Below, one piece after another: positions 6,329 to 15,017 of a stretch of DNA of 64,000 nt (positions are counted from its first letter, which is position 1; each line of letters starts with the position of its first letter). The stretch spans positions 186,001 to 250,000 of the forward strand of contig NZ_JACXXE010000003.1 of assembly GCF_014764715.1 (NCBI RefSeq), read 5' to 3'. Under the pieces are notes generated by a model. It was given only the letters and a program-made list of their open reading frames with translations, was not told the origin of the DNA and ran no database searches. The translations under genes and the position numbers were made by a program. Origin of the DNA: Bacillus crepusculi. GTDB lineage: Bacteria; Bacillota; Bacilli; Bacillales; Bacillaceae.

Positions 6329-7678
6329 TTATTTCTGAAAAAGAATGGTCATGGTTGTCCCTTCGCCTATACGGCTGTCTACCTTCAGCTCGGCCCCGTG
6401 CTCTTCAGCAATTTGCTTCGCAATTGCAAGACCAAGACCGGTTCCACCCGTCTCACTGTTTCTCGCTTCATCCACACGGAAAAAGCGGTCAAAGATTTTC
6501 GGCAGATCCTCTTCTTTTATGCCAATTCCTTTATCCATGACTGAAATAAACGGCCTGTCTCCTGCTTTCCCGCAGATCACACCAACTGGCTCTGCACTAT
6601 ATTTAACCGCATTATCAATCAAGATGGTCAAAAGCTGTTTGATTTTCTCTTCATCCCCTTCAGCGACGAGCGGCTGACCTGTTTGCACGTCAGGGTGAAT
6701 GGTTCGATTAGTTGCGACTTCAAGTGTATGACATACCTGCTTGCACAAATGACCCAGATCAACTGGCTTCATATCCAAGTATAGCGGCTGACCATTTTTC
6801 GCAAGTGTTAATAATTGATCTGTCAGTCTCTTCATTTTTTTCGCTTCATCATGAATCGCTTGAGAGGACTCTTCTACCACCTCTGGGCGCGTTTGCCCCC
6901 AGCGCTTTAGTAAATTGCTGTAGCTCATAATGACGGTAATCGGTGTCTTCAATTCATGAGAGGCATCATGCAAAAATTGCTGCTCTTTTTCATAATGCGT
7001 CTCGAGAATTTCTGACATTTCATTAAAGGTTTGGCCCATTTGATACAATTCATCCTTAGAATCGCCGGCTAGTTTGATCCGTTTAAACGCCTTCTCTTTC
7101 ATACTTGCCTTCATTGTACTCGTCATTCTACTAATCGGCCGGACGATTTGTTTTGTTAAAATATGGCCAGCAAAATAGGAGAGCACAATAAACAAAACGC
7201 CTGCTGCGATTAAAATCATTCTTAATAATGCCAAATTTTCTTCCGTATTTTCGATTTCTTCATATACTTGAAGCGACACAATCTCACCATTTGTCCAAAT
7301 GACCGGGATCGCAGCGAATGCAATCATCTGCTTGTTGTATTCTTTAATTTCTGCTGTCTGACTAGATTCATATGTAAAAGGCAGTGAGCTAAACGTTGAT
7401 TCCTTTGTGACCGTCAGCTTCGATTGACCCTTCTCTGTCACGACACGGATCATGCCATTTTGAGGCAGATATGCCTTTAGCAGCTCTGAGGATGGGAGGC
7501 CCTCTTCTTCTGATTTTTTTAAAGCAATGGCAATATTTTCAGCCACCTCAGACAGCCGAGACATATCTTTTTGCGTCAAGGTCATCGAAAAAATAAAATA
7601 TATGGCTGTATGGAATAGCAGCACCATTAAAAACAAAGACAACGACGTATAAAGCTGGATTTTATTTTTTAATCTCAT
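6329..7678 (-). CDS. ykoH: Sensor histidine kinase YkoH
   Basis: 449 residues. A first TM helix lies at about 10-32, an extracytoplasmic domain to about 150, and a second TM (LRMILIAAGVLFIVLSYF) before a HAMP domain. HisKA carries the phospho-accepting His in FLHDASHELKTPITV. The HATPase domain has the N-box (IDNAVKYSAE), G1 (DKGIGIKEED) and G2 (GGTGLGLAIAKQI). It is translationally close to ykoG (4-bp gap). It presumably phosphorylates YkoG in response to an unknown envelope signal, possibly through the PepSY proteins next door. Confidence 0.93.
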   Translation of the reverse strand: MRLKNKIQLYTSLSLFLMVLLFHTAIYFIFSMTLTQKDMSRLSEVAENIAIALKKSEEEGLPSSELLKAYLPQNGMIRVVTEKGQSKLTVTKESTFSSLPFTYESSQTAEIKEYNKQMIAFAAIPVIWTNGEIVSLQVYEEIENTEENLALLRMILIAAGVLFIVLSYFAGHILTKQIVRPISRMTSTMKASMKEKAFKRIKLAGDSKDELYQMGQTFNEMSEILETHYEKEQQFLHDASHELKTPITVIMSYSNLLKRWGQTRPEVVEESSQAIHDEAKKMKRLTDQLLTLAKNGQPLYLDMKPVDLGHLCKQVCHTLEVATNRTIHPDVQTGQPLVAEGDEEKIKQLLTILIDNAVKYSAEPVGVICGKAGDRPFISVMDKGIGIKEEDLPKIFDRFFRVDEARNSETGGTGLGLAIAKQIAEEHGAELKVDSRIGEGTTMTILFQK

Positions 7679-7681
7679 TCT

Positions 7682-8368
7682 TTATCCTTTCATCACATAA
7701 CCCACACCTCTCACTGTGTGAATCAGCTGTTTTTCGAATGGGTAATCGACTTTTTTCCTTAAATAGCGAATATACACATCCACCACGTTCGTGTCACCGA
7801 AGTAATCAAAGCCCCAAACGGCTGTTAAAAGCTGATCCCTTGTAAGCACTTGCTGCTGATGCTTTAGCAAGTGGACAAGCAAATCATACTCTCTTGGTGT
7901 CAGCTCAAGCATTTGTCCGGCTCTTTGTATGTCTCTTGTTTTCTCGTTGACGGTCAAATCCGCTATGCTCAGCTCTGTTTCCTTTTCTTCTTGCGCATGA
8001 ATATTCAATCTTAGCTGCGCGCGGATTCGCGCCAATAATTCTTCTATGTCAAAAGGCTTTGTAATATAATCATTCGCTCCAAGATCGAGCCCGCTTACCT
8101 TATCAGGAACACTTCCTCTTGCTGTAATCAAAATAATAGGTGTCGATGTATTAGTCTTCCGAATCCTTCTCAGCACTTCAAGGCCGCTTAATTCTGGAAG
8201 CATGACATCAAGCAGCACCAAATCGAAGCTGTCTTCTTCAAGAGCTTGAAGTCCGTTCATGCCTGTCTCTTTGACTGTGACCTCATATCCTTCATATTCA
8301 AGTTCAAGTGACAGCACCCTTGCAATTTTCTTTTCATCTTCGACTACGAGTATCTTCCCTTTGTTCAT
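7682..8368 (-). CDS. ykoG: OmpR-family response regulator YkoG
   Basis: 228 residues. The receiver domain has the acidic pair VVEDE, phospho-acceptor Asp in LVLLDVMLPELSG, and the conserved Thr and Lys (ILITARG, YITKPF). A C-terminal winged helix (about 130-228) includes LTPREYDLLVHLLKH and VVDVYIRYLRKKVD. It is the first gene of the ykoGH unit with SD GGAGAG. Three TCACAT half-sites lie in its own promoter region (8425-8454). Confidence 0.95.
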   Translation of the reverse strand: MNKGKILVVEDEKKIARVLSLELEYEGYEVTVKETGMNGLQALEEDSFDLVLLDVMLPELSGLEVLRRIRKTNTSTPIILITARGSVPDKVSGLDLGANDYITKPFDIEELLARIRAQLRLNIHAQEEKETELSIADLTVNEKTRDIQRAGQMLELTPREYDLLVHLLKHQQQVLTRDQLLTAVWGFDYFGDTNVVDVYIRYLRKKVDYPFEKQLIHTVRGVGYVMKG

Positions 8369-8409
8369 CTCTATCTCTCCTATCTAAAAGGCAGGCTTGT
8401 CTTTTCATT

Positions 8410-8454
8410 ATTATATGTTGACTTTCACATTTGGAACAGTCACATTCTTCACAT
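8410..8454 (-). promoter_or_regulatory. ykoG promoter region with three half-site repeats
   Basis: The minus strand has TATAAT at 8415-8410. Upstream of it ATGTGA occurs three times (8430-8425, 8445-8440, 8454-8449) over the expected -35 region, where no good -35 hexamer is present. This could be an activator site for autoregulation. The remainder of the 8369-8823 gap has only AT-rich sequence and the isp SD (AAGGAGGGC); I see no convincing isp promoter hexamers. Confidence 0.4.
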
Positions 8455-8823
8455 CTATTTTTTATGAAAGAGACATTTATTTTCGAACAAAAATATTTTG
8501 CACATGACTTCTTCTCTTCATCTCTCATCTATCATTTGATTTTGCTGTTTTTTCAGTCTGCCCTTTTTAGTTCTTTCAACCCATTTTTATCTATACAGGT
8601 GCAAGCTCACTATGCAGCATTTCCTTCTTTTTCATATGATATCAAGAGTTTTCCTCAAAAAGTGAGCTCCTTCGTCAATAAGTGAGGAGAACTGCACTTT
8701 CGATAATAGATTGATTATTTGAAAAATTATTACAATTGACCCTTTCCGAACAAAAGTTTCTTTTATACAATAACATTACGCAGCCTGAATCTACTTTGAA
8801 AACAAAATAAGGAGGGCTTTCTT

Positions 8824-9783
8824 ATGAAAGGTGAAATTCGCTTAATTCCGTATGAAGTAAAAGCCAATGTGATGGAAGCGAAAGAGACGCCGGAAAGTAT
8901 TCAGGAGATTAAAGCACCCGAACTTTGGTCAAGTGGCTTCAAAGGAAAAGGCATAACCGTTGCTGTCCTTGATACAGGTTGCGACACGGAGCATCCCGAC
9001 TTAAAAGATCAGATTATCGGCGGCAAGAACTTTACCGATGATGATAACGGAGATGCGGATAATGTGAAAGACTACAACGGGCATGGTACCCATGTAGCAG
9101 GAACGATTGCAGCAACAGATCAAAATGGCGGCATTCTAGGGGTTGCCCCTGAAGCTAAGCTGCTTATTGTGAAGGTTCTCGGCGGTGAAAATGGTAGCGG
9201 GAAATACGAATGGATCATTAATGGCATCAACTATGCTACTGAACAGAAAGTTGATATTATCTCCATGTCTCTCGGTGGTCCAAGCAATGAGCCAGCCCTA
9301 CAGGAAGCTATTCAACATGCGGTAAAAAGCGGTGTACTTGTTGTTTGCGCAGCAGGAAATGAAGGTGACGGGGACGAGCGTACGGAAGAGTTCTCCTATC
9401 CAGCTGCATACAATGAGGTCATTGCCGTCGGCTCTGTCTCCCTTGCAAGAGAATCCTCTGAATTTTCCAATGCCAATAAAGAAATCGACCTCGTCGCCCC
9501 AGGAGAAGACATTTTATCCACTCTCCCTAACCATAAATACGGCAGACTGACAGGTACTTCAATGGCTGCCCCTCACGTGAGCGGTGCACTGGCCATTATT
9601 AAAAATGCCGAGGAAGAAGCGTTCCAGCGCAAGCTGACAGAGCCTGAGGTCTATGCTCAGCTTGTGAGAAGAACTCTTCCGCTGAAACAATCGAAAACCC
9701 TTGTAGGAAATGGATTTTTATATTTAACTGCGCCTGATGTCCTGTTAGAAAAGACATTGGAAGCGGATCTTTTATCTCTATAG
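8824..9783 (+). CDS. isp: Major intracellular serine protease (subtilisin family)
   Basis: 319 residues, full length for intracellular subtilisins. There is no signal peptide. The N-terminal extension contains the LIPY motif that blocks the active site in ISP precursors until removed. The catalytic triad is visible: Asp in VAVLDTGCDTEHPDL, His in NGHGTHVAGTIAA, Ser in GTSMAAPHVSGA; the oxyanion Asn is in AAGNEGDG. It degrades cytoplasmic proteins, mainly in stationary phase. The strong SD AAGGAGGGC precedes the ATG. The place between ykoG and metE agrees with B. subtilis ispA. Confidence 0.96.
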   Translation: MKGEIRLIPYEVKANVMEAKETPESIQEIKAPELWSSGFKGKGITVAVLDTGCDTEHPDLKDQIIGGKNFTDDDNGDADNVKDYNGHGTHVAGTIAATDQNGGILGVAPEAKLLIVKVLGGENGSGKYEWIINGINYATEQKVDIISMSLGGPSNEPALQEAIQHAVKSGVLVVCAAGNEGDGDERTEEFSYPAAYNEVIAVGSVSLARESSEFSNANKEIDLVAPGEDILSTLPNHKYGRLTGTSMAAPHVSGALAIIKNAEEEAFQRKLTEPEVYAQLVRRTLPLKQSKTLVGNGFLYLTAPDVLLEKTLEADLLSL

Positions 9784-9795
9784 CTAAAATAGAAG

Positions 9796-9832
9796 TCCTG
9801 AGAATAGATAGAATTTTCTCAGGATTTTTTTA
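9796..9832 (+). terminator. Terminator after isp
   Basis: TCCTGAGAA / TTCTCAGGA stem followed by TTTTTT. Confidence 0.9.
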
Positions 9833-9855
9833 ATTAAAATTATTCAAAATTTACT

Positions 9856-9884
9856 TTGACGAAATGAAGTGAACGTTATATAAT
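9856..9884 (+). promoter_or_regulatory. Sigma-A promoter of the metE transcript
   Basis: TTGACG (9856-9861), exactly 17 bp, then TATAAT (9879-9884), just upstream of the cobalamin riboswitch. Confidence 0.85.
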
Positions 9885-9894
9885 CGAACACAAT

Positions 9895-10075
9895 AAATTC
9901 ATAGTTTGAGAGTCGGTAATTCGATGATATGTCGAATTTTAATTGGGAAGACCGGTGAAAATCCGGCGCGGTCCCGCCACTGTGAGTGAGGAGAGCTTTT
10001 CTTTATGATCCACTGTCATAAGGATGGGAAGGATGAAAAGCTTGAAGATTCACCAGCCAGGATACCAGCCGCTCT
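9895..10075 (+). ncRNA. Cobalamin (B12) riboswitch upstream of metE
   Basis: The conserved core is present in order: GGTGAAAATCC with GCGGTCCCGCCACTGTGAG (about 9953-9990), GGATGGGAAGGAT (about 10021-10033) and the B12-box region AGCCAGGATACCAGCC near 10055-10070. Between it and metE, a hairpin (ATCAAACC/GGTTGAT, about 10082-10106) is a candidate expression platform. I see no clear terminator with a T-run, so control may be translational. Confidence 0.92.
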
Positions 10076-10241
10076 ATCACATCAAACCCCCTACGGTTGA
10101 TAGGAGATGTCGGAAAAGCGTTAGTTATGCTCACGCCTTATTTCGCACACACATTTTGTCTTTTAAACCAGACATTTGCCCTCATCAATCTTGATCGTGA
10201 GTGTAGATGTCTTTTTATATTTATTAGAGGAGGAATTGGAA

Positions 10242-12530
10242 TTGACAATTGTTAAAACAAGTAATCTAGGTTTTCCGCGAATTGGTTTAAACAGAGAATG
10301 GAAAAAGGCACTTGAGTCTTATTGGAAGGGGCAAACGGACCGTGAAACCCTTTTAAGCACACTGGATGAACAATTTTTAACCGCCATTAAAACACAAATT
10401 GACCAGCAAATTGATCTGGTTCCTTCTGGTGACTTCACCTTCTATGATCACGTACTGGATACTGCTGTTATGTTCAATTGGATTCCAGAACGCTTCCGCA
10501 GCTTGAAAGACCCGCTAGATACATACTTTGCGATGGCAAGAGGAACAAAAGATGCTGTCTCAAGTGAAATGACAAAATGGTTTAATACAAACTATCACTA
10601 CATCGTTCCAGAATACGAAAAAAGCACCGAATTCAAACTCACACACAACAAACCGCTTGAAGCTTACGAAAAGGTAAAAAAGGCGTTTGGCGTTGAAACA
10701 AAACCTGTCGTTCTTGGTCTTTATACATTTGTCTCACTTTCTAAAGGCTATGAAGCAAATGAAGTGAAGGAGATCGAGCAGCGTCTAGTGCCGCTTTATA
10801 TTCAAGTTTTAAAAGAGCTTCAAGAAGCCGGCGTCAAATGGGTTCAAATTGATGAGCCTGCACTTGTCACCGCTTCAAGTGAAGACGTAAAAGCAGTAAA
10901 AGAAATCTATCAAACAATCAAAGAAGCCGTACCTGCCTTAAATATTCTTCTTCAAACATACTTTGATTCAGTGGATGCCTATGAAGAGCTTATCTCTTAC
11001 CCTGTTGAAGCCATTGGCCTTGATTTTGTCCATGATCAAGGACGCAATCTTGCACAAGTGAAAAAGCATGGCTTCCCGAAAGATAAAATTTTAGCAGCAG
11101 GCGTTATTGATGGCAGAAATATTTGGAGATCAGACCTTGGCGAAAGATTAACATTTATTTCTGAAGTGATTGCCGATGTTCAGCCGAAAGAAGTGTGGCT
11201 ACAGCCATCAAGCAGCTTACTTCATGTGCCAGTTGCGAAACACCCAAGCGAACAGCTTGAAGAAAAACTATTAAACGGACTTTCTTATGCTACTGAAAAG
11301 CTAGCTGAATTAACGCTATTAAAAGAAGGGTTAACAAAGGGCGCAGCTGCCATTGATGCAGACATTCATGAGGCAGGACAAGCGCTTCTTACCTTAAAGG
11401 AATTCGCGAAAGGAACAAATGCGGATTTAACAGCAGAACGCAACAATCTTTCATCGAAAGATTTTAAACGTCCAGTTGCTTTTGAAGAACGCCTTCGTAT
11501 CCAAAACGAATCTCTTGAACTGCCGCTTCTTCCAACGACAACGATCGGTAGCTTCCCGCAGTCAGCTGAAGTACGCAGCGCTCGTCAAAAGTGGCGTAAA
11601 AACGAGTGGACAGATGCAGAATATGATGAATTTATTAAGAAAGAAACAAAAAGATGGATTGATATTCAGGAAGAGATTGGTCTAGATGTTCTTGTCCATG
11701 GAGAATTTGAACGTACAGACATGGTCGAATACTTTGGTGAAAAGCTAGCCGGATTTGCCTTTACGAAATTTGCTTGGGTACAATCCTATGGATCGCGCTG
11801 CGTGAAGCCGCCAATCATTTATGGAGATGTAGAATTTACAGAGCCAATGACAGTGAAGGAGACGGTTTACGCACAAAGTCTAACTAAGAAAAAGGTCAAA
11901 GGAATGCTGACAGGACCTGTTACGATCTTAAACTGGTCTTTCCCAAGAACAGATATCTCCCGGAAAGACATTGCCTTCCAGATCGCTTTCGCATTACGTA
12001 AAGAGGTAGAAGCGTTAGAGGCAGCAGGTATTGAGGTTATTCAAGTGGATGAGCCTGCGCTAAGAGAAGGTCTTCCGCTCAAAGAAAGTGATTGGGCAGA
12101 ATATTTAAACTGGGCAGCCGAGTCCTTCCGTTTATCAACATCTTCTGTTCAAAATGAAACGCAAATTCATACACATATGTGTTACAGTAACTTCGAGGAT
12201 ATTGTCGATACCATCGAAGACCTCGATGCCGATGTGATCACGATTGAGCACTCACGCAGTCATGGCGGATTCCTTGATTATTTAGAAAAACATCCATACC
12301 TAAAAGGACTTGGACTTGGAGTATATGATATCCATAGCCCGCGCGTTCCATCTGTTGAAGAAATGAGCAAAATCATTGATGATGCACTGAACGTATGTCC
12401 GGTAGACCGCTTCTGGGTCAACCCTGACTGTGGTCTAAAAACAAGACAAGAGCCTGAAACCATTGCTGCCTTGAAAAACATGGTGACAGCTGCTGAAGTG
12501 GCTCGTAAAAAGCTAGCGCAGCATGCATAA
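10242..12530 (+). CDS. metE: Cobalamin-independent methionine synthase MetE
   Basis: The 762-residue protein transfers the methyl of 5-methyl-THF-triglutamate to homocysteine. A TTG start at 10242 is chosen: it has AGAGGAGG 8 nt upstream and gives the expected N-terminus [20 protein letters not shown]; an upstream ATG would add an unrelated extension. The catalytic domain starts near TTTIGSFPQ. Zinc/homocysteine ligands are seen in HTHMCYSNF (His, Cys) and NPDCGLKTR (Cys). The cobalamin riboswitch implies shut-off when B12 is available. B. subtilis metE is, to my memory, SAM-riboswitch controlled. Confidence 0.97.
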   Translation: MTIVKTSNLGFPRIGLNREWKKALESYWKGQTDRETLLSTLDEQFLTAIKTQIDQQIDLVPSGDFTFYDHVLDTAVMFNWIPERFRSLKDPLDTYFAMARGTKDAVSSEMTKWFNTNYHYIVPEYEKSTEFKLTHNKPLEAYEKVKKAFGVETKPVVLGLYTFVSLSKGYEANEVKEIEQRLVPLYIQVLKELQEAGVKWVQIDEPALVTASSEDVKAVKEIYQTIKEAVPALNILLQTYFDSVDAYEELISYPVEAIGLDFVHDQGRNLAQVKKHGFPKDKILAAGVIDGRNIWRSDLGERLTFISEVIADVQPKEVWLQPSSSLLHVPVAKHPSEQLEEKLLNGLSYATEKLAELTLLKEGLTKGAAAIDADIHEAGQALLTLKEFAKGTNADLTAERNNLSSKDFKRPVAFEERLRIQNESLELPLLPTTTIGSFPQSAEVRSARQKWRKNEWTDAEYDEFIKKETKRWIDIQEEIGLDVLVHGEFERTDMVEYFGEKLAGFAFTKFAWVQSYGSRCVKPPIIYGDVEFTEPMTVKETVYAQSLTKKKVKGMLTGPVTILNWSFPRTDISRKDIAFQIAFALRKEVEALEAAGIEVIQVDEPALREGLPLKESDWAEYLNWAAESFRLSTSSVQNETQIHTHMCYSNFEDIVDTIEDLDADVITIEHSRSHGGFLDYLEKHPYLKGLGLGVYDIHSPRVPSVEEMSKIIDDALNVCPVDRFWVNPDCGLKTRQEPETIAALKNMVTAAEVARKKLAQHA

Positions 12531-12540
12531 TTGATTTCTC

Positions 12541-12569
12541 TCCCCTGCTGAACATGGCAGGGGTTTTTT
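12541..12569 (+). terminator. Terminator after metE
   Basis: CCCCTGC / GCAGGGG stem followed by TTTTTT. Confidence 0.9.
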
Positions 12570-12668
12570 ATGTGCATATTGTCCTGTTCGATCATCTACG
12601 AGGATGATTCCTTTTCTAGCATGATTCGTTTATACTAGAGAAGTCAGTCGAACAAAGGGAGGAAGACA

Positions 12669-13139
12669 ATGAATCACGAAGCTTTTTTACAACGCGCAAT
12701 TGATCTTGCTGTAGAAGGAGTCAATAGTGGTACTGGCGGTCCTTTTGGAGCAGTCATTGTCAAGGATGGTCAGATTATTGCAGAGGGAAGCAACAATGTC
12801 ACAACGAATAATGATCCAACTGCACATGCAGAAGTCACAGCCATTCGAAAGGCGTGCCAGGCTCTACATACATACCAATTAGAAGAATGTATTTTATATA
12901 CAAGCTGTGAGCCTTGCCCGATGTGCCTCGGCGCTATCTACTGGGCTAGACCAAAGGCAGTTTATTTTGCAGCTGGACACCAAGATGCCGCAACTTCTGG
13001 TTTTGATGATTCATTTATTTATGAAGAAATCAACAAAGAATACGAATCAAGGAACATTCCATTTTACCAGCTGTCTCTACAAAAAACCCTTGCGCCCTTT
13101 GAAGCGTGGGAAGCATACGACAAAAAGAAAGAATATTAA
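12669..13139 (+). CDS. guaD: Guanine deaminase GuaD
   Basis: 156 residues of the cytidine-deaminase fold. Zinc-site motifs are HAEVTAI (His plus catalytic Glu) and PCPMCLGA (two Cys). B. subtilis GuaD, the same size, deaminates guanine to xanthine with the C-terminal strand swapped between subunits; the end (FEAWEAYDKKKEY) fits. SD GGGAGGAAGA is ideal. The position between metE and ohrB is conserved with B. subtilis. Confidence 0.93.
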   Translation: MNHEAFLQRAIDLAVEGVNSGTGGPFGAVIVKDGQIIAEGSNNVTTNNDPTAHAEVTAIRKACQALHTYQLEECILYTSCEPCPMCLGAIYWARPKAVYFAAGHQDAATSGFDDSFIYEEINKEYESRNIPFYQLSLQKTLAPFEAWEAYDKKKEY

Positions 13140-13144
13140 AAAAG

Positions 13145-13208
13145 ACACCTGCTTGACAGCAGGTGTTGCAGATGATTGTCAAAGGGCTAAATGTTAGCCC
13201 TTTTTTTC
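13145..13208. terminator. Two back-to-back terminators between guaD and ohrB
   Basis: ACACCTGCT / AGCAGGTGT (13145-13168) is followed by T-run sequence on the minus strand and so serves ohrB. AAAGGGCTAA / TTAGCCCTTT (13181-13203) is followed by TTTTTTT on the plus strand and serves guaD. The second stem resembles the hairpin inside the dispersed element. Confidence 0.75.
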
Positions 13209-13214
13209 TTTTCA

Positions 13215-13631
13215 TTACTCAGCCACTTCAAGCTCCACTTCGATATTTCCTCTTGTTGCTTTTGAATATGGACAGAATTCATGCGCAGCCTCAACAAGCT
13301 CTTTCGCTTTGTCATGGTCAAGTCCTTTCGCGGACACAATCAGTTTCACACCAAGCTTAAAGCCCCCATCGCTTTCATCTTTTAATAGACTAACATGTCC
13401 CTCTACCTCTGATTCAATGTCTACCCCCTGCTTCTTGGCGACTTGTTCAAGTGCCCCTCCGAAGCAGGCTGCATAGCCCGCTGCAAATAATTGCTCAGGA
13501 TTCGTACCAGTTTCTCCATCTTTCTTTGCGTTTGGCATCACAATGTTGTGGTCAAGCACACCATCATCAGAACGAACATGTCCTGCTCTTCCATGCTGTG
13601 CTTTTACTTTTGCAGTGAATAATGGTTTCAT
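13215..13631 (-). CDS. ohrB: Organic hydroperoxide resistance protein OhrB
   Basis: 138 residues of the Ohr/OsmC family. Two redox Cys are present: in AAGYAACFGGAL and in EFCPYSKATRGN. Ohr reduces organic and fatty-acid hydroperoxides with dihydrolipoamide as electron donor. It has SD GGAGGAG. It is separated from ohrA by the divergently placed ohrR, as in B. subtilis, where OhrB belongs to the general stress regulon. I could not find a clean sigma-B promoter with proper spacing. Confidence 0.92.
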   Translation of the reverse strand: MKPLFTAKVKAQHGRAGHVRSDDGVLDHNIVMPNAKKDGETGTNPEQLFAAGYAACFGGALEQVAKKQGVDIESEVEGHVSLLKDESDGGFKLGVKLIVSAKGLDHDKAKELVEAAHEFCPYSKATRGNIEVELEVAE

Positions 13632-13792
13632 CTTGATCTCCTCCTTCTTCTACTTATACCTTTCACGTTCTATTCATTGCTCAAACATTTATGGCACATT
13701 GAAGAATTTTTCATTTTTCGTCTGTATTTATGTTAAAAAGGGAGAAAATCTTATACAATGATAAGTATGACAAAAAATAGTTGGTGACTGAC

Positions 13793-14239
13793 ATGACAAA
13801 TGAATTCGAACATATGAAGCTAGAAAATCAGCTTTGTTTCCTGTTATATGCAAGTTCTAGAGAGATGACGAAGCAGTATAAACCGTTATTAGAAGAGTTA
13901 AACATCACCTACCCGCAATATCTGGCACTTCTTTTATTGTGGGAGCATGGGACGTTAAATGTGAAAACAATGGGTGAGCTTCTGTATTTAGACTCCGGCA
14001 CACTCACACCTATGCTCAAGCGGATGGAGCAAAACGGACTGATCATCCGAGAGCGTTCGAAAGAGGATGAGCGGTCTGTGCAAATTCGGTTAACGGAATA
14101 TGGAAAACAGCTAAAAGAGAAGGCCACTGCGATTCCCTTTCGCATGCTGTCTGGGACAGGCAGATCCGAAGAGGAACTTAAAATATTGCGCGCCTCTTTA
14201 CATGAGCTTTTGAAAAAATTAACACAACCAAAAGGCTGA
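13793..14239 (+). CDS. ohrR: Organic-peroxide-sensing repressor OhrR
   Basis: 148 residues, MarR family. The sensing Cys lies in NQLCFLLYASSREMTK, which is characteristic of one-Cys OhrR. The wing and recognition region include LYLDSGTLTPMLKRMEQNGL and DERSVQIRLTE. It represses ohrA until oxidised by organic peroxides. ATG 13793 gives the B. subtilis-like N-terminus; the SD is weak (GGTGAC), and a TTG 12 nt upstream is possible. Confidence 0.94.
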   Translation: MTNEFEHMKLENQLCFLLYASSREMTKQYKPLLEELNITYPQYLALLLLWEHGTLNVKTMGELLYLDSGTLTPMLKRMEQNGLIIRERSKEDERSVQIRLTEYGKQLKEKATAIPFRMLSGTGRSEEELKILRASLHELLKKLTQPKG

Positions 14240-14262
14240 GGGAATATCCCCTCAGCCTTTTA
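14231..14262. terminator. Bidirectional terminator between ohrR and ohrA
   Basis: AAAAGGCTGAGGG / CCCTCAGCCTTTT hairpin. Its left arm overlaps the last codons of ohrR. Confidence 0.88.
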
Positions 14263-14271
14263 TGTTGTCCA

Positions 14272-14700
14272 TTATTGTGCGACAGCTACTAGCTCTACTT
14301 CAATGTTTCCTTGAGTTGCTTTTGAATATGGGCATACGCCGTGTGCTTTATGAACCAGTTCGTCTAATGCCGATTGCTCGATTCCAGTTCCTTTTACTTC
14401 TAATTTCACGCCTAGTTTAAAGCCACCATCTGAACTGTCTTTGATTAAGCTCACATGTGCCGTTACTTCACTTTCAAAACGGATACGCTCTTGTCTTGCT
14501 ACCATTTGAAGGGCTGAATCAAAACATGCAGAGTAGCCTGCTGCGAATAATTGCTCTGGATTTGTTGCTTTTTCAAGTTTTTTCGCTCTTGGTGTTCCAG
14601 GCATTGCCACATCATGCTCTAGTACTCCATCTGTTGAAACTACCTTTCCTTCTCTTCCGCCTACAGCTGATACCGTTGCAGTAAATAAAACGTCTGACAT
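14272..14700 (-). CDS. ohrA: Organic hydroperoxide resistance protein OhrA
   Basis: 142 residues, Ohr/OsmC family, with redox Cys in AAGYSACFDSAL and in HGVCPYSKATQGN. The start at 14700 (MSDVLFTATVSAVGGREGK) matches the family N-terminus and has AGAGGG 9 nt upstream; an upstream in-frame start adds an unrelated extension. A perfect OhrR operator lies about 35 bp upstream, so this is the peroxide-inducible paralogue of ohrB. Confidence 0.94.
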   Translation of the reverse strand: MSDVLFTATVSAVGGREGKVVSTDGVLEHDVAMPGTPRAKKLEKATNPEQLFAAGYSACFDSALQMVARQERIRFESEVTAHVSLIKDSSDGGFKLGVKLEVKGTGIEQSALDELVHKAHGVCPYSKATQGNIEVELVAVAQ

Positions 14701-14734
14701 CAATATAACCCTCTTTCTCTCCATTAATGTTTTC

Positions 14735-14749
14735 TACAATTTAATTGTA
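14735..14749 (-). promoter_or_regulatory. OhrR operator in front of ohrA
   Basis: TACAATTTAATTGTA is a perfect inverted repeat matching the known OhrR box of Bacillus (TACAATT-AATTGTA), placed directly upstream of ohrA. Confidence 0.88.
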
Positions 14750-14858
14750 CACAATCTAATTCTAAGAGTCAATGAAAAAACACTCTTATTAAGCTTTCCT
14801 ACATGCCTCATTTTTATGAACATGTTACACGGGTTCAATTTAAGGCAGGCAACCATCA

Positions 14859-14883
14859 AAAAAAGCCCTTTAAACAGGGCTTT
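14859..14883 (-). terminator. Terminator after phr
   Basis: AAGCCCTGTTTAAAGGGCTT hairpin followed by TTTTT on the minus strand. Confidence 0.85.
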
Positions 14884-15017
14884 TAGATGGTGTCATGCTG
14901 CGGATTCGGTTGTTCTAGCGTATGGTTTCTGTTATCCGGGTCGGCATTTGCTGCTGCCAGCCACAATGCCAGGATGGTGATGCTTGTACAGACGACTGCC
15001 CATTTTTTAAAATTCAT
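14883..15017 (-). CDS. Phr signalling pre-peptide (44 aa)
   Basis: It begins with a signal peptide (MNFKKWAVVCTSITILALWL, cleavage probably after AANA) and has a short hydrophilic tail ending QPNPQHDTI. It overlaps the 3' end of the rap gene by 11 bp, the classical rap-phr arrangement. Phr proteins are exported, trimmed to penta- or hexapeptides, re-imported by Opp and bind their Rap. By family practice the signal is near the C-terminus, so QHDTI is the simplest guess. It has His where most Phr peptides have Arg or Lys. Confidence 0.8.
   Translation of the reverse strand: MNFKKWAVVCTSITILALWLAAANADPDNRNHTLEQPNPQHDTI

Noticed and set aside
8431-8685. 84-codon plus-strand frame in the ykoG-isp gap
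   Set aside because: No SD, composition of AT-rich intergenic DNA (Phe/Ser/Leu-rich), and it runs through the repeats in the ykoG promoter region.
9895-10241. S-box upstream of metE as in B. subtilis
   Set aside because: The leader has the cobalamin core (CCGCCACTG and the B12-box region) and no S-box blocks.
13176-13208. Fifth full copy of the dispersed element at the guaD terminator
   Set aside because: Only the hairpin region is similar. Terminal repeats and the central part are missing, so it is treated as an ordinary terminator or, at most, a remnant.
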